Shown here: one piece after another, positions 18,678 to 27,171 of the stretch
How the letters are laid out: every line of letters begins with the position of its first letter
Numbering within the stretch: the stretch's first letter is position 1
DNA from: an uncultured Alistipes sp.
Lineage (GTDB): Bacteria; Bacteroidota; Bacteroidia; Bacteroidales; Rikenellaceae
Length of the DNA stretch: 57,148 bases
NCBI GenBank assembly: GCA_900545315.1
Contig: UQYM01000015.1
Span: forward strand, 1 to 57,148
Reading direction: 5' to 3'
The notes under the pieces: model-generated
Database searches by the model: none
What the model was told of the DNA's origin: nothing
Seen by the model: the letters and a program-made list of their open reading frames with translations, nothing else
Made by a program: the position numbers and the translations under genes

Positions 18678-20147
18678 ATGAAAAAGACAAAAGCCCTGAT
18701 TCTTTCGCTGTTGCTGCTGGCCGGCATCGGAGCACAGGCCAAGGACTACAATGCCTCGCTGTTCGGCATCAAGTCAAACGGTACGACATTGAACACAACC
18801 GCTATCCAAAAGGCGATCGACTACATTCACGAAAATGGTGGTGGTCGTTTGGTATTCTACGTCGGACGTTACCTGACCGGATCGATCGAGCTGAAAAGCA
18901 ACGTAACGATCCAGCTCAACGAGGGTGCCGTTCTGCTGGGATCTACCAACCCATACGACTATCGCAAGATCGAGGGAACCTGGTTGGGACTGATTTTGGC
19001 CAACGGTGCTGAAAACATCGGGATTGTAGGCCGTGGAGTCATCGACGGTCAGGGTCGTGAGACCGCATACAACTATGCTGATCAGATTCAGAAGGGGATC
19101 ATCAACGATAACCTCAACTACGACCGTGCAGCCAACCGTCCGACATTGATCTATCTGCGCGAGTGCAAGAACGTTGCAATCAACAACGTAACCTGGAAAA
19201 ATTCAGCCTTCTGGGTACAGATTTACGACCAGTGCCAGAACCTGAACATCGACAACATCACGGTGGACAGCAAAGCTTTCTGGAACAATGACGGTATCGA
19301 TATCGTAGATTGCAACGGTGTGAAGTTGACCAACTCCTTCTTCGACGCAACGGACGATGCGATCTGCCTCAAATCACATGATCCGAACAGCATCTGCCAG
19401 AATGTGGAGATCAGCCATTGTGTTGCTCGTTCGAGTGCCAGCGGCGTGAAGTTCGGTACGGCATCTCGCGGAGGCTTCCGCAATGTCAAACTGACCAACA
19501 TCAAGGTTTATGACACCTACCGTTCGGCTCTGGCCTTCGAGGCAGTTGACGGTGGTGTGGTTGAAAACGTAACGGTGGACAGCCTCTCCTCTTATAACAC
19601 AGGAAATGTTATCTTCTTCCGTATCGGCGAACGTTATCAAGGCGAAAAGGGTAAATTCAACAACGTAACCGTTTCGAACCTTTACGCAGAGGTTCCGGCC
19701 GGCAAACCCGACGCTGGTTACGAGTACGAAGGTCCGGTAGAGGATCTGCCCCGCAACATCTCGCCGGCGACGATCGTAGGTCTGCCCGAGCAGTACATTA
19801 CCAACGTGACCCTGCGCAACGTAACGATCGTCTATCCGGGTGGCGGTAACCCCAACTATGCTAAAGTGGGTACCGATGCCAAATCGCTCAAGGCCATTCC
19901 CGAGATGCCGACCGCATATCCGGAGTTCTCGCAATTCAAAGAGCTGCCAGCATGGGGCTTCTACATTCGTCACGCCAAAGGGATCACCTTCGACAACGTA
20001 ACACTGACCGCTGAGAAACCAGACTATCGTCCGGCCATCGTTCTGGATGATGTTCACGGCGGCGACTTCTCGAAAGTAACCATCAATGATCCGAGCAAGA
20101 GCAAAAAACAGATCATCGAGTTCCAATCGAGCGATATCACCAAATAG
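18678..20147 (+). CDS. GH28-type beta-helix glycoside hydrolase, copy 3
   Basis: A 489-residue protein with a Sec signal (MKKTKALILSLLLLAGIGAQ, then AK-DY). The beta-helix begins YNASLFGIKSNGTTLNT and is the closest full-length relative of the short GH28-like protein. Catalytic-type motifs are NND at 203-205 and DD at 226-227 (ATDDAICLKSH). The GHG motif is again missing (SSASG, followed by VKFGTASRGG), while YDTYRSA is conserved. It is the last gene of the array; a strong rho-independent terminator lies about 110 bp downstream, supporting a transcription unit that ends here. Confidence 0.83.
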   Translation: MKKTKALILSLLLLAGIGAQAKDYNASLFGIKSNGTTLNTTAIQKAIDYIHENGGGRLVFYVGRYLTGSIELKSNVTIQLNEGAVLLGSTNPYDYRKIEGTWLGLILANGAENIGIVGRGVIDGQGRETAYNYADQIQKGIINDNLNYDRAANRPTLIYLRECKNVAINNVTWKNSAFWVQIYDQCQNLNIDNITVDSKAFWNNDGIDIVDCNGVKLTNSFFDATDDAICLKSHDPNSICQNVEISHCVARSSASGVKFGTASRGGFRNVKLTNIKVYDTYRSALAFEAVDGGVVENVTVDSLSSYNTGNVIFFRIGERYQGEKGKFNNVTVSNLYAEVPAGKPDAGYEYEGPVEDLPRNISPATIVGLPEQYITNVTLRNVTIVYPGGGNPNYAKVGTDAKSLKAIPEMPTAYPEFSQFKELPAWGFYIRHAKGITFDNVTLTAEKPDYRPAIVLDDVHGGDFSKVTINDPSKSKKQIIEFQSSDITK

Positions 20148-20255
20148 TACCGATCCGCCAAGCCTCTTTCCTATTATAAGGAACAAGCAAACCTGACGAG
20201 CCTATACAGCCCTAAAGTGATCTCAGAAACGCGTAAAGGCGCTGACGGTCCGAAT

Positions 20256-20288
20256 AAAACTCCTGTGTCGTATGGCACAGGAGTTTTT
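20256..20288 (+). terminator. Rho-independent terminator closing the glycosidase array
   Basis: AAAACTCCTGTG pairs perfectly with CACAGGAGTTTT around an 8-base loop, a 12-bp stem whose 3' arm runs into a T-run. It lies between the last GH28 gene and the ccsA-like gene. Confidence 0.88.
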
Positions 20289-20355
20289 ATTTTCGTATTT
20301 TCGTACACGGGACCATGTTCCACAACAAACCTTTTTGCAATAGCTACGTAACGCC

Positions 20356-22422
20356 ATGTTCCGCCACCTGCTTCATCGTCACCGCCACAGTTATAAAACA
20401 GAGGTTCCGTCGGCATTCGATACCCTGCAATTGCCACGGCGGCGGGTGCGGGTAAGTGTGTTGGTCTCCGTATTATTCCTATGGATCTGCTCGGCAACGC
20501 CCGTTTTCGGATCTGCGGCAGATGGTTCCTCTCCACATTCTGCGGCATCGATTGCAGCTGACTCCATTATCGGGACAAAGCAATCACCGATACCGCAGGG
20601 CACTGCTTCCCATGTTCCGTTGAATCGGCCCGCATCCCTAAAGCATCTCTCTGACGAAGAGGTTACCCGGTTTGGCCGCATACTTGTACAGACGCCTCAA
20701 GGCCGTATCGAACCGATCGACACATATGCCTCCGAACTGCTCCGGAAATTATACCATCGAGATCACTACCGGCAACTGGACGGCACACGTTGGCTCTTGT
20801 CTCTGCTATATGATCCGACTCGCTGGACCCACGAGCCCCTATTAAGAGTAAGTGACAAATCGTTGATCAAAGAGCTGCGACAAGGGCACAAACAACAGGC
20901 CCACCACAACGCCTCGGGCACCCCTTTGAACCGGTATCTGGCCTTGTCCGAACTCTTCACAAGTCATGGAGACTACATCCTGTCGGATCAGATTGAGGCG
21001 GCCTATGCCAAACCAGTCCGCCTGCGCAACAAACGGGACAAAGAGCTGATCAAACTGGACGAAAAGGTCAATATCCTCTACAACCTGCTATCCGGCAAGA
21101 TGGTGGCGATTTTCCCCTCAACGCCACTTTCCTCCCCCACCGCCCAATCTACGCACCTCTCCAAGCAAACCGACCAAGAGTCTGTCCGTTCGGAGCTTAC
21201 TCGTGCCGATCGAGATAATCTTCAGGATAGTCTCAACAAGTCCCACTCCTCAGCAAACTCAACAATATCGCGAGAAGGCAGCGCGCTCTCCCGTCTTGGA
21301 TGGTACTCGGTTGGGGATGAGCTGTGCGGTCTGCCGGAGGCAGATTCGTTATTCATTACCCAAACACTTCCTGCCTACATAGCAGCGTTGAACGACTCCA
21401 CTCACACGGCGACAGCTTATCGACTCGGTCTGCTCAAAGCCATCGAACACTTTCAACAAAAGGGGGCCGCAGGAACGCTTCCGACTCCGGCACAAATCAA
21501 TGCCGAACTCTTTTACAATCACGCCGACATCTTCCGTACCGCCTTCCGGGGATATCTGTTGCTCGGTTTTTTGCTGTTACTGGTATCCTTATGGAGGCCT
21601 CCACTCCAACGCTGCCATGTAAAAGCGTGCCTGTTACCCCGACTGCTGACGGTCTTAATCGTGCTGCTCTTCTTATGGCAAAGTGTCGGCTTGGGGCTAC
21701 GATGGTACATCTCGGGACGCGCCCCCTGGACCAATGCCTATGAATCTATGGTCTATGTCGGATGGATCACGGTCCTGGCCGGATTGATCTTTGCCCGTCG
21801 CTCTACGCTGACCCTCGCGCTGGCCACCCTAATGGGCGGAGTCATTCTGTTCGTTTCAAACCTCAACTGGCTCGATCCGCAAATCACACCCCTGGTACCG
21901 GTTCTCAAATCCTACTGGCTGATGATCCATGTATCGGTCATAACCGCCAGTTACGGATTTTTCGGTATTGGAGCCATCACCGGTCTGGCCTCACTTCTGG
22001 CGATCATTGTCGGCCATCCCCGGCGAGAGTTGCGCATCATCGGCGAGTTGTCCCTATGGATCGGGCTGGTTCTACTGGCCGCCGGAATATTCCTCGGAGC
22101 CATTTGGGCCAACGAATCGTGGGGACGTTACTGGGGATGGGATCCTAAAGAGACTTGGGCACTGATCACCCTACTGGTTTACGCCTTCATTACCCACTCT
22201 TACCACATTCCACGACTGAATAACGATTTTGCCTTTGCCTCCCTGTCACTGGTGGCCATTGCAACTGTATTGATGACCTTTTTTGGCGTCAACTACTACC
22301 TCTCCGGGCTACACTCGTACGGAGGAAGCGGAGAAGTTGCTATGCTACCCGTTGTCATTGGGGTCGTCATCACGAGCGCTGTAATCACCTGGGCCGGCAT
22401 CCGCTATCGAAAAAGGCATTGA
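20356..22422 (+). CDS. ccsA: CcsA/ResC-type cytochrome c biogenesis membrane protein, without a ResB part
   Basis: A 688-residue membrane protein. The C-terminal about 280 residues form the multi-helix CcsA/ResC core, with the tryptophan-rich haem-handling motif WGRYWGWDPKETW near residues 589-601 and flanking histidines. CcsA proteins deliver haem for covalent attachment to c-type cytochromes. The N-terminal half has a signal-like hydrophobic segment (about 32-52) and the region around GRIEPIDTYASELL that precedes the CcsA core in Bacteroidota. The ResB domain often fused upstream in this phylum is absent. A Ser/Thr/Gln-rich insertion spans about 255-320. The first ATG is used, but a GTG about 80 bp later would start just before the hydrophobic segment. 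Confidence 0.82.
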   Translation: MFRHLLHRHRHSYKTEVPSAFDTLQLPRRRVRVSVLVSVLFLWICSATPVFGSAADGSSPHSAASIAADSIIGTKQSPIPQGTASHVPLNRPASLKHLSDEEVTRFGRILVQTPQGRIEPIDTYASELLRKLYHRDHYRQLDGTRWLLSLLYDPTRWTHEPLLRVSDKSLIKELRQGHKQQAHHNASGTPLNRYLALSELFTSHGDYILSDQIEAAYAKPVRLRNKRDKELIKLDEKVNILYNLLSGKMVAIFPSTPLSSPTAQSTHLSKQTDQESVRSELTRADRDNLQDSLNKSHSSANSTISREGSALSRLGWYSVGDELCGLPEADSLFITQTLPAYIAALNDSTHTATAYRLGLLKAIEHFQQKGAAGTLPTPAQINAELFYNHADIFRTAFRGYLLLGFLLLLVSLWRPPLQRCHVKACLLPRLLTVLIVLLFLWQSVGLGLRWYISGRAPWTNAYESMVYVGWITVLAGLIFARRSTLTLALATLMGGVILFVSNLNWLDPQITPLVPVLKSYWLMIHVSVITASYGFFGIGAITGLASLLAIIVGHPRRELRIIGELSLWIGLVLLAAGIFLGAIWANESWGRYWGWDPKETWALITLLVYAFITHSYHIPRLNNDFAFASLSLVAIATVLMTFFGVNYYLSGLHSYGGSGEVAMLPVVIGVVITSAVITWAGIRYRKRH

Positions 22423-22459
22423 GACCCGTTTCATTGCTGTACCCTTCCATTGCCTCACG

Positions 22460-22489
22460 CCCATTTCCGGACCATACCCATTTCCGGAC
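22460..22489. repeat. Two 13-bp direct repeats upstream of fucI
   Basis: CCCATTTCCGGAC occurs at 22460-22472 and again at 22477-22489, a 17-bp period, in the gap between ccsA and fucI. It could be a paired protein-binding site or a chance duplication. Confidence 0.5.
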
Positions 22490-22619
22490 TAGGCAAGCGC
22501 CAATTTACATCATTGCAAAGGTCTCCCAGAATATGGACTGCACGGGAATCGATCCGTTCCACCGTTCGGCCATCCACCAAGATTCTCACCCACAAGGAAA
22601 AAGATTCGAGATATTTTTT

Positions 22620-22627
22620 TATATTTG
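22620..22627 (+). promoter_or_regulatory. Candidate -7 box for fucI
   Basis: TATATTTG matches TAnnTTTG and lies 78 bp before the fucI ATG. I see no good TTTG at the -33 position, so strength is uncertain. Confidence 0.45.
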
Positions 22628-22705
22628 TATGATAAGTAAGATCCGGATCAGCATCTATCGTCCGGAGATCAAGATATTGATAAATAGACACATAAATTCA
22701 TTACC

Positions 22706-24493
22706 ATGCAGACAAAAAGATTTATCGGAGAGAACCCCAAAGTGGGTATCCGTCCTGTCATTGACGGCCGCCAGGGAGGCGTTCGTGAATCGCTTGAGGA
22801 GCAAACGATGAACATGGCCAAGAATGTGGCCGAGTTGATCACCTCAACCCTGAAATATACCGATGGCACTCCTGTTCAGTGTGTGATTGCCGATTCGACC
22901 ATCGGTCGTGTTCCGGAGGCTGCCGCATGCGCCGAGAAGTTCCGCAAAGAGGGCGTAGGGCTGACCATTTCGGTTACCCCTTGCTGGTGTTACGGTAGCG
23001 AGACGATCGACTACGACGATCGTATGCCCAAAGCCATTTGGGGTTTCAACGGTACCGAGCGCCCGGGTGCTGTATATTTGGCAGCCGCATTGGCCGGCCA
23101 CAACCAAAAAGGCATGCCTGCCTTCGGCATCTATGGCCATGACGTGCAGGATGCAGACGATCAGACCATCCCTGAGGATGTCAAAGAGAAGCTGCTGCGT
23201 TTCACCCGTGCCGGTATTGCCGTAGCACAGATGCGTGGCAAGAGTTACCTCTCGATTGGTTCGGTTACCATGGGTATTGCCGGTTCAATCGTCGATACGG
23301 ACTTCTTCCAGACCTATCTGGGCATGCGCAACGAATCGGTCGATGAGGTGGAGATTATCCGCCGCATAGACGAGGGCATCTACGACAAAGAGGAGTTCAA
23401 GAAGGCGATGGCTTGGACTGAAAAGTACTGCAAAGTTAACGAAGGCACAGATTACAATACCGCTGCCAAACAGAAGAGCCGTGCACAGAAGGATGCCGAC
23501 TGGGAGTACATTGTCAAGATGATGATGATCATGCGTGACCTGATGTGCGGCAATCCGAAGCTGCTGGAGATGGGCTTCAAGGAGGAGGCCTTGGGACACA
23601 ACGCCATTGCAGCCGGTTTCCAGGGTCAACGTCAGTGGACCGATCACCTGCCAAACGGTGACTTTGCGGAGGCGATGTTGAACTCCTCGTTTGACTGGAA
23701 CGGTGTTCGGGAAGCCTTTGTGATGGCTACCGAAAATGACTCGCTGAATGGTGTAGCCATGTTGTTTGGCAAACTGTTGAGTGGCAGCGCACAGGTATTC
23801 GCCGACGTTCGTACCTACTGGAGTCCTGAAGCTGTTGAGCGCGTTACCGGCAAACGTCCGACTGGAGCCGCAGCCAACGGATTCATTCACCTGATTAACT
23901 CGGGTGCCGCAAGTTTGGACGGTAGCGGTCAGGAGACACGTGACGGTCAGCCAGCCATGAAACCCTTCTGGGAGATCACCGAAGAGGAGGCCGAAAAATG
24001 CTTGAAGGCAACCACTTGGTATCCTGCCAACCGTGACTACTTCCGGGGCGGTGGATTCTCCTCACACTTCGTATCGAAAGCCGGTATGCCGGTGACGATG
24101 ATCCGCCTGAACCTGGTCAAAGGGCTGGGTCCGGTACTGCAACTGGCCGAGGGTTATACCGTCGAACTGGATCCTGAAGTACACAAAATTTTGGACGAAC
24201 GTACCGACCGCTGCTGGCCGACCACCTGGTTCGCTCCACGTCTGACCGGCAAAGGGGCCTTCAAGGATGTCTATTCAGTGATGAACAACTGGGGTGCCAA
24301 CCACGGTGCATTCAGCTATGGGCATATTGGTGCCGACTTGATTACGATGGCTTCGATGCTTCGTATCCCGGTTTGCATGCACAACGTCGATGAATCGAAG
24401 ATCTTCCGTCCGAGCGCTTGGGCAGCCTTCGGTATGGATCCCGAAGGGTCTGATTACCGCGCTTGCAAAAACTACGGCGGACTGTACAAATAA
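22706..24493 (+). CDS. fucI: L-fucose isomerase
   Basis: A 595-residue protein matching FucI along its length, from GIRPVIDGRQGGVRESLEE at the N-terminus to the C-terminal NWGANHGAFSYGHIG and ACKNYGGLYK. FucI converts L-fucose to L-fuculose (and D-arabinose to D-ribulose) using a divalent metal. The motifs holding the metal ligands known from the E. coli enzyme are visible: ENDSLNG (Glu), FADVRTYW (Asp) and ANHGAFSYGH (His). No fuculokinase, aldolase or fucose permease is in the window, so the rest of the pathway must be elsewhere. It is a single-gene unit with its own -7 box and terminator. Proximity to the pectin array is suggestive only. Confidence 0.95.
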   Translation: MQTKRFIGENPKVGIRPVIDGRQGGVRESLEEQTMNMAKNVAELITSTLKYTDGTPVQCVIADSTIGRVPEAAACAEKFRKEGVGLTISVTPCWCYGSETIDYDDRMPKAIWGFNGTERPGAVYLAAALAGHNQKGMPAFGIYGHDVQDADDQTIPEDVKEKLLRFTRAGIAVAQMRGKSYLSIGSVTMGIAGSIVDTDFFQTYLGMRNESVDEVEIIRRIDEGIYDKEEFKKAMAWTEKYCKVNEGTDYNTAAKQKSRAQKDADWEYIVKMMMIMRDLMCGNPKLLEMGFKEEALGHNAIAAGFQGQRQWTDHLPNGDFAEAMLNSSFDWNGVREAFVMATENDSLNGVAMLFGKLLSGSAQVFADVRTYWSPEAVERVTGKRPTGAAANGFIHLINSGAASLDGSGQETRDGQPAMKPFWEITEEEAEKCLKATTWYPANRDYFRGGGFSSHFVSKAGMPVTMIRLNLVKGLGPVLQLAEGYTVELDPEVHKILDERTDRCWPTTWFAPRLTGKGAFKDVYSVMNNWGANHGAFSYGHIGADLITMASMLRIPVCMHNVDESKIFRPSAWAAFGMDPEGSDYRACKNYGGLYK

Positions 24494-24512
24494 CATTTGA
24501 ACACATTCTTAT

Positions 24513-24552
24513 AAAAAAGGTCGCGAACCAATTTGGGTCCGCGACCTTTTTT
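24513..24552 (+). terminator. Rho-independent terminator of fucI
   Basis: AAAAAAGGTCGCG pairs with CGCGACCTTTTTT, a 13-bp perfect stem with a 14-base loop, ending in T residues 20 bp after the fucI stop. The A-tract on the other side could make it work in both directions. Confidence 0.9.
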
Positions 24553-24775
24553 CTTTTATGCAGATGGCTGCTCTCCGTAGTGCAACTCCTCCCTTCGCCT
24601 CGAAATCTCATCCAGATCCATCATACCTCACCCCTACCGCAACTAGACACACTGCTCAATAACACTTCACAATCATCTTTACTTACCCCCTTCACTCTCA
24701 GCACCACTGAAGAGAACGGAAGAATTGGCATGTATCTTGGAGGATTAAATGGTGTAACTTAAAAAACAAAAAATT

Positions 24776-24907
24776 ATGGGCATCAAACCAGGACCAAAAC
24801 GAATTGCCAAATCGACCGGCAAGCCGGACCAGCGACAACGGGACAACAAACAGACTCCCGGAAACACCCCTTCACTAAAGCCCCACCTGCATAAAAAGGG
24901 AGACTAA
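24776..24907 (+). CDS. Possible 43-residue basic hydrophilic peptide
   Basis: A short frame starting MGIKPGPKRIAKSTGKPDQR and ending PHLHKKGD. It is very rich in Lys, Arg, Pro, Gln and Asp, with no hydrophobic segment. The A-rich sequence just upstream (aaaaaacaaaaaatt) resembles a Bacteroidota translation start region. It stands alone between the fucI terminator and a hairpin at 25007. I recognise no family. The composition looks protein-like rather than random, but the length makes chance possible. The rest of 24553-25251 shows no other gene. Confidence 0.4.
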   Translation: MGIKPGPKRIAKSTGKPDQRQRDNKQTPGNTPSLKPHLHKKGD

Positions 24908-25006
24908 TCCCATCGCGAGGGGAACCAGCGTGCCCCTTTTCAAAAACACACTTCCCGGGAAACGTCAAGCAACGACACTCAGTACCCGTAAAACAACTCA
25001 CACAAA

Positions 25007-25049
25007 AAGAGCGAGCCGCACAGCAAATTGCGCTGTAAAGCTCGCTCTT
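25007..25049. terminator. Branched hairpin, probable terminator
   Basis: AAGAGCGAGC pairs with GCTCGCTCTT and encloses a second short stem (ACAGC/GCTGT). On the minus strand a T-run follows, so it could end the leftward DUF4251-type transcript about 200 bp downstream of its stop. On the plus strand it could end the small ORF. Confidence 0.55.
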
Positions 25050-25251
25050 ATAGTTTATTTTACCGTCCGACCGTACAACGTTGCCTTTCCCCTATTGGGG
25101 GCTTCTAAACGCACTCTTCAAATGCTCAACACCTGCCCAACGTTCCCAAACAGTTCAGGGCCACACGCAGTCGTCCGCTCTTCGAAAAAATTTAATGATC
25201 GTTCACTCAGGCCCTGTTTCCCAGCCCATGGAGGAGGAAATGGGTTTGAGA

Positions 25252-25806
25252 CTACGGGACAATTTGCCGTATAGAACCATTCAATTGTACTGCATTGGAC
25301 TGTGATGGCAACACGATATAGCCAACCCAACTTCCGATCCACGGAGCATAGTTGCTACCCCGGAACAGCTTGAAGGTACGGGTCAAGGTCCAGGTAGAAC
25401 GCCATGCGCTCTGAATGTCGGTCATCTGGGCGACCAACGTAACCTTGATATTGCCTTTTTTATCCGGAGTCATGGTTAGGGTATCAATTTTACCAACACT
25501 CTGACGGAACCCCTCACGCCGCATACCCTGTGCCGACCAGGCGGCCTGGAAAAAGATCGAATCGCCCTGCACACGCATGAAATTATAACAGATTTTCGAT
25601 TTGTCCGTGCTGCGAGGGTCATAAAACTCCCACACAAAGTTGCGAGACTTCAAGGCCAATTTAGCAATCTGGAATTTTTTTGCCCCCTCCTGGGCTTCGA
25701 GGAGTTTCCGCTGTTCACTGCTTGATTTATCCGTACTGTTGGTTTGAGCCAACGACATGCCCACTCCGAGGATCAGGAATAGACTACACAACACTATCTT
25801 TTTCAT
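25252..25806 (-). CDS. Secreted DUF4251-type protein 1
   Basis: A 184-residue protein with a Sec signal peptide (MKKIVLCSLFLILGVGMSLA-Q). The mature protein opens with a charged helix (EQRKLLEAQEGAKKFQIAKL), then an all-beta region resembling the DUF4251 family of Bacteroidota. DUF4251 proteins are small periplasmic or surface proteins of unknown function. The similarity is in layout and in the C-terminal strand pattern, and is weaker than for the neighbour upstream. Both genes face left, separated by 243 bp, and look like an old duplicate pair. No function can be assigned. Confidence 0.7.
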   Translation of the reverse strand: MKKIVLCSLFLILGVGMSLAQTNSTDKSSSEQRKLLEAQEGAKKFQIAKLALKSRNFVWEFYDPRSTDKSKICYNFMRVQGDSIFFQAAWSAQGMRREGFRQSVGKIDTLTMTPDKKGNIKVTLVAQMTDIQSAWRSTWTLTRTFKLFRGSNYAPWIGSWVGYIVLPSQSNAVQLNGSIRQIVP

Positions 25807-26049
25807 TGCAGGTAAGTTTAACTGTTAGTAGGCGTAAGTAAGGTAACCATTTTTTTCAACAAAACCTCGTTACGCCCTGAATTTCATTATAAAATTTCGT
25901 CCCAACGCACAAAAGGCTTCTGATATCTGGCAAAAATTGCAACCAGCCCACTTCACAAGATCGCCCCAAGCTACGTCGGGCATTGGTCTGGATAGCCACA
26001 CCGTCCTACAATCGTAGGTTCTTCTTCGCACAGCGGTGGCAGGACTATT

Positions 26050-26643
26050 TTACCAAACCAAAATGTTCGGCTGGGCTTTGAACACGTTCGAGGTTGGCGC
26101 CGGCACCAGTCTGCCATAGAAGGTAATTCGATCATTGCTAAAGGTCGAATTCATCACCACAGAGACCTGATTGTCACCATGGTACAGGGTTACGATGACG
26201 GTCGACGAAATCGAATTTCCTTGTACCCGGAATTGACAGGTCACGTTTCCATGTTTGTCAATGCGCTCCTGCACGTCTGAAACTTGTCCTGCTAAAGTGA
26301 CACCTCCTACGCCATTCAATCCCGCAAAAGCCGACAACACAGCCAATTGCACCGAGGCATAATCTTTATTCATCAAGACAAAATTTTCATTCGGGGTCAC
26401 ATAGACGGTGCGGCCGAGCTGCCCGATAATCCGATCCACCTCCACCACAAACATACTGTCTTTCAACGCTTGTCGTGCAACTTCAAACTGCTGGTTAGCC
26501 TGCTGTTGAGCAATCTCTTTTTGCTCCTGCTTGCTGATTTTGCGATCCTGCTTCGAGGCCTGCGTTTGGGCCCACCCCGGAAGAGCACTCAACAGAGCGA
26601 TCCCCATCAACAGACTCAATCCTATAATGCGTTTCATATTCAC
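26050..26643 (-). CDS. Secreted DUF4251-type protein 2
   Basis: A 197-residue protein with a Sec signal peptide (MNMKRIIGLSLLMGIALLSA, then LPGWA-Q). A charged Lys/Gln-rich helix follows (about 28-60), then the DUF4251 beta region including YVTPNENFVLMNKDYASVQL and VVMNSTFSNDRITFYGRLVP. The helix-plus-beta layout matches the downstream gene. The family is common in Bacteroidota and has no established function. The two genes may share a transcript, although the 243-bp gap leaves room for a second promoter. Confidence 0.75.
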   Translation of the reverse strand: MNMKRIIGLSLLMGIALLSALPGWAQTQASKQDRKISKQEQKEIAQQQANQQFEVARQALKDSMFVVEVDRIIGQLGRTVYVTPNENFVLMNKDYASVQLAVLSAFAGLNGVGGVTLAGQVSDVQERIDKHGNVTCQFRVQGNSISSTVIVTLYHGDNQVSVVMNSTFSNDRITFYGRLVPAPTSNVFKAQPNILVW

Positions 26644-27122
26644 TTTTTATTTATTAGCTGAACTATACGGACTGTTCTTGCAAATTGAGATCCGTTCTTC
26701 TCGATTTCTCATTGCAATACTCGGTCAGCTCTCACGGTTCCCTTTCACGAGCCATTTGTAGTGGTCAAAAGACTACAACTGACAACTGCTTGGAAACAGC
26801 ATCATCGTTTTTGTTTCCGTAGCATTTGACCTATAATATAGATGCATAACGACATGAAATCGTTGCAAACAGACTTACAAATCGCTTACGTCACCGACAG
26901 GGTGCAAGGCACTGTTATGGTATATACTCTAACTGTCAAATACTTCAACACCCAACAGCTATGCACCGAATGCCATGCCGCGTTACGGTCAGACTGTGTA
27001 CCCGTTCTTTTCTGGACCCAAAGATATGGCAATCCTGGATTTTTTTCATATTTTGATCGCACTTTCCAGTGCCTCGAAGAGTTTCCAATCGCTTTGGACT
27101 AAATAGAAGAAAAATTGGTCTA
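26644..27122. other. Non-coding gap
   Basis: The space between the divergent DUF4251-type and SIMPL genes. The only sizeable open frame (26842-27102) shows no recognisable family, signal or membrane segment. I see nothing else beyond the SIMPL promoter at its right end. Confidence 0.5.
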
Positions 27123-27154
27123 TTTGGAATATTGTTTAAAAAAACATACCTTGG
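27123..27154 (+). promoter_or_regulatory. Candidate promoter of the SIMPL gene
   Basis: TTTG at 27123-27126, a 20-bp spacer, then TACCTTGG at 27147-27154 (one mismatch to TAnnTTTG), 17 bp before ATG 27172. The implied leader is very short. Confidence 0.4.
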
Positions 27155-27171
27155 ATAAAAATTGTGCAGCT

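Noticed and set aside
26842..27102. 86-residue frame between the DUF4251-type and SIMPL genes
   Set aside because: Composition is not protein-like and no start context or family is visible.
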